Shown here in pieces: positions 60,845 to 64,000 of a DNA stretch of 64,000 bases; positions within the stretch are counted from its first letter, which is position 1; every line of letters starts with the position of its first letter. Location of the stretch: contig NZ_FTRU01000008.1 of NCBI RefSeq assembly GCF_900148495.1, forward strand, positions 248,001 through 312,000, written 5' to 3'. The notes below the pieces were generated by a model that saw nothing but the letters and a program-made list of their open reading frames with translations, was not told the origin of the DNA and made no database searches. The DNA comes from Negativibacillus massiliensis. GTDB taxonomy: Bacteria; Bacillota; Clostridia; Oscillospirales; Ruminococcaceae. The translations under genes and the position numbers were made by a program.

Positions 60845-61194
60845 TGGGGAAAAGTATGGATGAAAGACTCAGATGGTTAATAGAGTATTTGAAAGAGACA
60901 GGAAGAGAAGAACAGGCAGCATTGCTTGAGGAGTATGATCTGGAAGCATATCAGGTTGTGATCACAGCAAAATGTCTGGTCTGCGGCTTGCTTCAGCTGG
61001 CAACACTGGAAGATGGTCTGGATGAAACCTGCACAGGGTGTGGGAGCAACTGCTGGGACTATCGGGTGGAGCTGGAGGAATGTGAGCAGCAGGACGAGGA
61101 GATCGTAGTAGCCAAAGGCAGGGAGTGTTTTGGAATGTTCCTGACCGAGGTGGAAAGAAAGATCAGAAAGTCCCAAAAAGGGAAGGGTAAATAG
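60844..61194 (+). CDS. Small zinc-ribbon protein coupled to the amidoligase cassette
   Basis: The 116-residue protein has an N-terminal helical part (MDERLRWLIEYLKETGREEQ) and a four-cysteine zinc ribbon (CLVCG ... CTGCGSNC, about 44-69). A charged tail follows. I recognise no family. Its start overlaps the amidotransferase stop (TAATG), so it is probably produced with the amidoligase and amidotransferase and may be a substrate or adaptor (inference). Confidence 0.65.
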   Translation: MGKSMDERLRWLIEYLKETGREEQAALLEEYDLEAYQVVITAKCLVCGLLQLATLEDGLDETCTGCGSNCWDYRVELEECEQQDEEIVVAKGRECFGMFLTEVERKIRKSQKGKGK

Positions 61195-61303
61195 ACCTTG
61201 ATTTTGGGACGAGTAATTGGAAAGAAAAAAGTCCCAAAACCCGTGTATCATGCAGGTTTTGGGACTTCGTACATTATTATGAGAAACGATCGTTTTTGGG
61301 AAG
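61168..61303. repeat. Five alternating TCCCAAAA motifs before the recombinase gene
   Basis: GTCCCAAAA (61170-61178), TTTTGGGAC (61202-61210), the 13-base perfect inverted repeat AAGTCCCAAAACC (61229-61241) with GGTTTTGGGACTT (61255-61267), and TTTTTGGGA (61293-61301). Clustering directly upstream of a serine recombinase suggests a resolution or inversion site, or its operator. Confidence 0.6.
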
Positions 61304-61318
61304 AAGGAAGGGAACAGG

Positions 61319-61906
61319 ATGGGCAATCAGACCTATGGTTATGCCAGAGTATCCACCGAGCAGCAGAATCTGGACAGACAGATTGATGCCCTGACAGGGT
61401 ACGGCGTAGACCGGCTATATAACGAGAAGATGACTGGTACGAGAAAGGATAGACCAGAGCTTAAGAAGATGCTGGAGAGGCTCACAGAAGGGGATACAGT
61501 AGTGGTGGAATCTCTCTCCCGACTGGGAAGGAGTACCAGAGACCTATTGGAGCTGACCGAGTTGTTTGAGAAGAAGGGAGTTCACCTGATCTCCCTGAAG
61601 GAGAAGATCGATACCAGCTCCAGCACAGGCAGGTTATTGTTTACCCTGATGAGTGCCATAGCACAGTTTGAACGGGATGTTATCGCTGACCGGACGAGGG
61701 AAGGTTTAAACTCTGCTAGGGCAAGAGGACATCTGGGAGGCAGACCCAAGGTGCCGGAGGATACCATCCGAAAAGCCATTGGAATCTACCATACAGGACA
61801 GTACTCTATTAAGGAGATAGAGCAGCTGACAGGAGTAAAGAAGTCTACCCTCTATCGTTATTTGGAGGGGGAAAGCAATATGAGGTGTGATATGAAGAAA
61901 AAATGA
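61319..61906 (+). CDS. Small serine recombinase (resolvase/invertase)
   Basis: The 195-residue protein has the catalytic serine S12 in YARVSTEQQNLDRQ, the motif VVVESLSRLGRSTRDLLEL, the dimer helix LFTLMSAIAQFERD and a C-terminal HTH (YSIKEIEQLTGVKKSTLYRYL). It would resolve or invert DNA at paired sites, perhaps the repeats upstream. GGAAGGG precedes the ATG. A strong terminator overlaps its stop codon. Confidence 0.92.
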   Translation: MGNQTYGYARVSTEQQNLDRQIDALTGYGVDRLYNEKMTGTRKDRPELKKMLERLTEGDTVVVESLSRLGRSTRDLLELTELFEKKGVHLISLKEKIDTSSSTGRLLFTLMSAIAQFERDVIADRTREGLNSARARGHLGGRPKVPEDTIRKAIGIYHTGQYSIKEIEQLTGVKKSTLYRYLEGESNMRCDMKKK

Positions 61907-61939
61907 GGGAGAAAGAACATACTTTCTCCCTCATTTTTT
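61898..61939. terminator. Terminator overlapping the recombinase stop
   Basis: The 18-base arms 61898-61915 and 61922-61939 pair perfectly with a 6-base loop, flanked by A and T tracts. It also lies behind the leftward gene at 61982. Confidence 0.88.
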
Positions 61940-61981
61940 ATGGATTATTCAGAAATTAGATAACTAAGTTGCTATAAACAA

Positions 61982-62923
61982 TTAGTGTTCAATATGATCG
62001 TTATATAAAAAATACTTTTCCTTTAGCTGTTGAAAGTAATCGAATAACTTGGGGTAGGACTGTGTTGCAGACAATGTTCTTTCCAGCAAATCTTCCCAGT
62101 AAAGGTTAAGAATATTTGTAGTGTTATGTTTTTTTGCAAACAGGTCGATGTATTGACGTTCGTGATCAAGTGAGTGATTTTCTCTTGGTGTCAGGAATAC
62201 GACAATATCTTCTGGTTTTTTGGAAAATACAATATTTCTTGAAATTTGGTAGTGAGAATAAAATTCAAAAATAGAACAGTTCTGATATTCTGGGCAGGAA
62301 AGATTGAACTTGCCAAACTGGACACATTGGAAGTGATGGCTGCATATGGAAGATTCTTTAAAGTAAGGACAATTTTGTGTTAGGGGAAGGTAGCATTCCC
62401 GCCACTTGTGTCCATATTTTTCTTTGTCCTGTGGACAGGGACGTATACTTCCAAATTCAGTTTCTGTGTACTTTATTTCAAAGGAAATATGCCTGCCATC
62501 AGATAGTTCGAGATAGAAGTCAAAGTTAGTTCGTTCTTTTGGTGATGGTTCATATTCAAAACAGGCATTTACGATACAAACATTTTCTGGAATAGATAAT
62601 CCGGCAGTGCGCAGAATAGAAAGCAATAAACCCTCATAGGAGGCTTCTTCAAAGAACTTTTTGAAAAAGCTGATACATAAAACCTGCGAGGAATTTAAAT
62701 GACAGGCGTATTGATGATAGGGAAGTGGTCTGCTGTTACAAAGCTCACCTTTCAGGTCACATCTAGCAGGAGGTTGACCATCAATAAAATTAAATCTCAG
62801 TTCCTTACAAATATGAGGATAGGATATATTGTGATATAAGCCTCCAAGTTGTTCAGGAGGAAGAGCTTGCATGATATGCTGTTTTACTTTTTGAACGTAT
62901 TGAATTTCTTTTTTATTTTTCAT
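61982..62923 (-). CDS. PD-(D/E)XK nuclease, PGN_0703-like putative restriction endonuclease
   Basis: The 313-residue protein has a PD-(D/E)XK core: D135 in TNFDFYLEL, then SFEIKYTE with E149 and K151, followed by EFG. A cysteine-rich segment (about 175-215; CPYF, CSHHFQC, CPEYQNC) could bind zinc or an iron-sulfur cluster. The arrangement resembles the PGN_0703 family of putative restriction endonucleases. No methylase is next to it in view. It stands beside an SNF2-type helicase gene, which suggests a defence island. Confidence 0.65.
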   Translation of the reverse strand: MKNKKEIQYVQKVKQHIMQALPPEQLGGLYHNISYPHICKELRFNFIDGQPPARCDLKGELCNSRPLPYHQYACHLNSSQVLCISFFKKFFEEASYEGLLLSILRTAGLSIPENVCIVNACFEYEPSPKERTNFDFYLELSDGRHISFEIKYTETEFGSIRPCPQDKEKYGHKWRECYLPLTQNCPYFKESSICSHHFQCVQFGKFNLSCPEYQNCSIFEFYSHYQISRNIVFSKKPEDIVVFLTPRENHSLDHERQYIDLFAKKHNTTNILNLYWEDLLERTLSATQSYPKLFDYFQQLKEKYFLYNDHIEH

Positions 62924-63211
62924 AGAAACACCTTACACGAAATTGTTTAATCAGAATATATCATGTTTTCTACAAGAATTCAAATATTACATAGAAGTTT
63001 AGTGATTAAAAAGTAAGTATGAGAAAACAAAAAGGGTATAGTGGAAAGAAGATTTTTTCACTATACCCTTTTTCTGTATTATTGCACTATATATGAAAAT
63101 AATGTTGAGGAGGTGAATAATTTGTGATATAGTGTAGATGATTGTAGTATACCCTTTAGAAGATAAATTTGATATGGTTGAAAATATAAATACGTTTAGG
63201 ATGAAGGAAAT
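62924..63211. other. Intergenic region with one strong hairpin
   Basis: AAAAAGGGTATAGTG (63029-63043) and CACTATACCCTTTTT (63059-63073) pair over 15 bases with a 15-base loop. A part copy (GTATACCCTTT) lies near 63147-63157. The region separates the leftward nuclease and the rightward helicase gene and must hold both promoters; no confident -35/-10 pair was found. Confidence 0.5.
63029..63073. terminator. Perfect 15-bp inverted repeat with A/T flanks
   Basis: Terminator-like stem with T-run on the right and A-run on the left. Because it lies between divergent genes, an operator or a small-RNA end is equally possible. Confidence 0.5.
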
Positions 63212-64000
63212 ATGGAGCTAATTAATAATGTAACGAAAACGTTGCGTGATGATTTATCGGAAGAAATAAAACAGGGAAGCAAGCTCTCTATTGCAGCAGC
63301 TTGCTTTTCTATCTATGCTTTTCAGGAATTAAAGAATGAGTTACAAGGAATAGATAAATTACGTTTTATTTTTACATCTCCTACTTTCACGACAGAAAAA
63401 GCTAAAAAAGAAAAAAGAGAGTTCTATATTCCAAGATTAAATAGGGAACGTAGTTTATATGGAACTGAGTTTGAAGTCAAACTCAGGAATGAGCTGACAC
63501 AAAAGGCAATAGCAAAAGAATGTGCTGAATGGATCAGAAAAAAAGTAGTATTCAAATCTAATGTGACCAATGAAAATATGATGGGCTTTATCAATTTGGA
63601 TGATAAAAACTATATGCCCATTAATGGCTTTACAACAGTAGACTTGGGCTGTGAACGTGGCAACAATGCATATAATATGGTTCAAAAAACAGAGAATCCA
63701 TTTTCTACAGCATATATAGAGCTGTTTGATCATTTGTGGAATGATGAGACAAAATTGCAGGATGTAACCGATGAAGTTATTGAAAATATTACGGCAGCAT
63801 ATAATGAAAATTCACCAGATTTTATATATTTTATTACTTTGTATAATATCTTTAATGAATTTTTAGAAGATATATCAGAAGATATTTTGCCAAATGAAGC
63901 AACTGGATTCAAGGAAAGCAAGATATGGTCTATGCTTTATAATTTTCAAAGAGATGCAGTTCTTGCTATTATTAGTAAACTTGAAAAATACAATGGATGT
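63212..64000 (+). CDS. N-terminal part of an SNF2-type helicase (runs off the window)
   Basis: The frame is open for 263 codons from ATG 63212 to the end of the window. The first part (SKLSIAAACFSIYAFQELKNEL; LRFIFTSPTF; ENPFSTAYIELFDHLWND) resembles the PLD-like N-terminal domain found on large SNF2 helicases of bacterial defence and restriction loci. The last visible stretch, YNFQRDAVLAIISKLEKYNG, is the helix preceding the helicase Walker A motif, which would lie just beyond the edge. AAGGAAAT precedes the ATG. Confidence 0.65.
   Translation, partial: MELINNVTKTLRDDLSEEIKQGSKLSIAAACFSIYAFQELKNELQGIDKLRFIFTSPTFTTEKAKKEKREFYIPRLNRERSLYGTEFEVKLRNELTQKAIAKECAEWIRKKVVFKSNVTNENMMGFINLDDKNYMPINGFTTVDLGCERGNNAYNMVQKTENPFSTAYIELFDHLWNDETKLQDVTDEVIENITAAYNENSPDFIYFITLYNIFNEFLEDISEDILPNEATGFKESKIWSMLYNFQRDAVLAIISKLEKYNGC

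Noticed and set aside
1-64000. CRISPR array
   Set aside because: No regularly spaced 23-40 base repeats were seen on either strand. The short repeats at 25541, 45629 and 61168 are too short and have no spacer regularity.

Overview
The window looks like a low-to-medium GC Firmicute of class Clostridia, probably a gut anaerobe of the Oscillospirales type (inference). Supporting signs are strong AAGGAGG ribosome sites, many TTG/GTG starts, a yaaO-darA-holB-ricT cluster, a bacterial-type ferredoxin, HD-GYP/GGDEF signalling, a fructose PTS and feoAB. The genus cannot be fixed from the sequence alone. Gene starts were chosen from Shine-Dalgarno position and, where visible, from promoters.

Positions 1-31,500 are mostly core chromosome. 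In order: the end of an epoxyqueuosine-reductase-like gene, an Orn/Lys/Arg decarboxylase, the c-di-AMP receptor DarA, HolB and RicT; a ferredoxin; a glyoxalase-family protein and a small BofC-like exported protein; a class A PBP; an OmpR-type two-component pair; a MATE pump; an EpsG-like membrane protein; YebC; a Ser-rich surface protein; a radical SAM protein; a MarR-MATE operon with a double-palindrome operator; an Hpt protein with a REC/HD-GYP/PAS/GGDEF protein; two DegV proteins; a CBS-less MgtE-type transporter behind a long structured leader; GrpB; an orphan small RNA candidate; and a complete fructose PTS operon (fruR-fruK-fruA-HPr-EI) behind phased operator repeats.

Positions 31,500-45,550 hold a molybdenum hydroxylase operon, a ZIP transporter, a DUF1638 protein, an IS200-type insertion lying just behind feoB, feoAB with a DtxR-like box, a divergent second Enzyme I, a dipeptidase, yjdF with its leader RNA, a GNAT acetyltransferase, smpB and the tmRNA gene.

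From the 3' end of the tmRNA gene onward the window looks like accessory DNA. It begins with a tyrosine integrase and repeated short motifs beside the tmRNA end. It then has a very AT-rich 696-residue protein with three helix-turn-helix segments and an excisionase-like protein. A complete oligopeptide ABC operon follows; it may be cargo or chromosomal. Next come an AlwI-like short protein, an LRR protein, a DUF960 protein, a tightly coupled amidoligase / class II glutamine amidotransferase / zinc-ribbon cassette, a serine recombinase with repeats upstream, a PD-(D/E)XK nuclease, and the start of an SNF2-type helicase that runs off the window. No second copy of the tmRNA 3' end was found, so the far end of the element is not in view.

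The most promising unexplained items are the amidoligase/GATase-II cassette, the MgtE leader RNA with mutually exclusive pairings, the orphan small RNA at 25,281-25,480, the Enzyme I paralogue lacking the catalytic cysteine, and the three-HTH protein.
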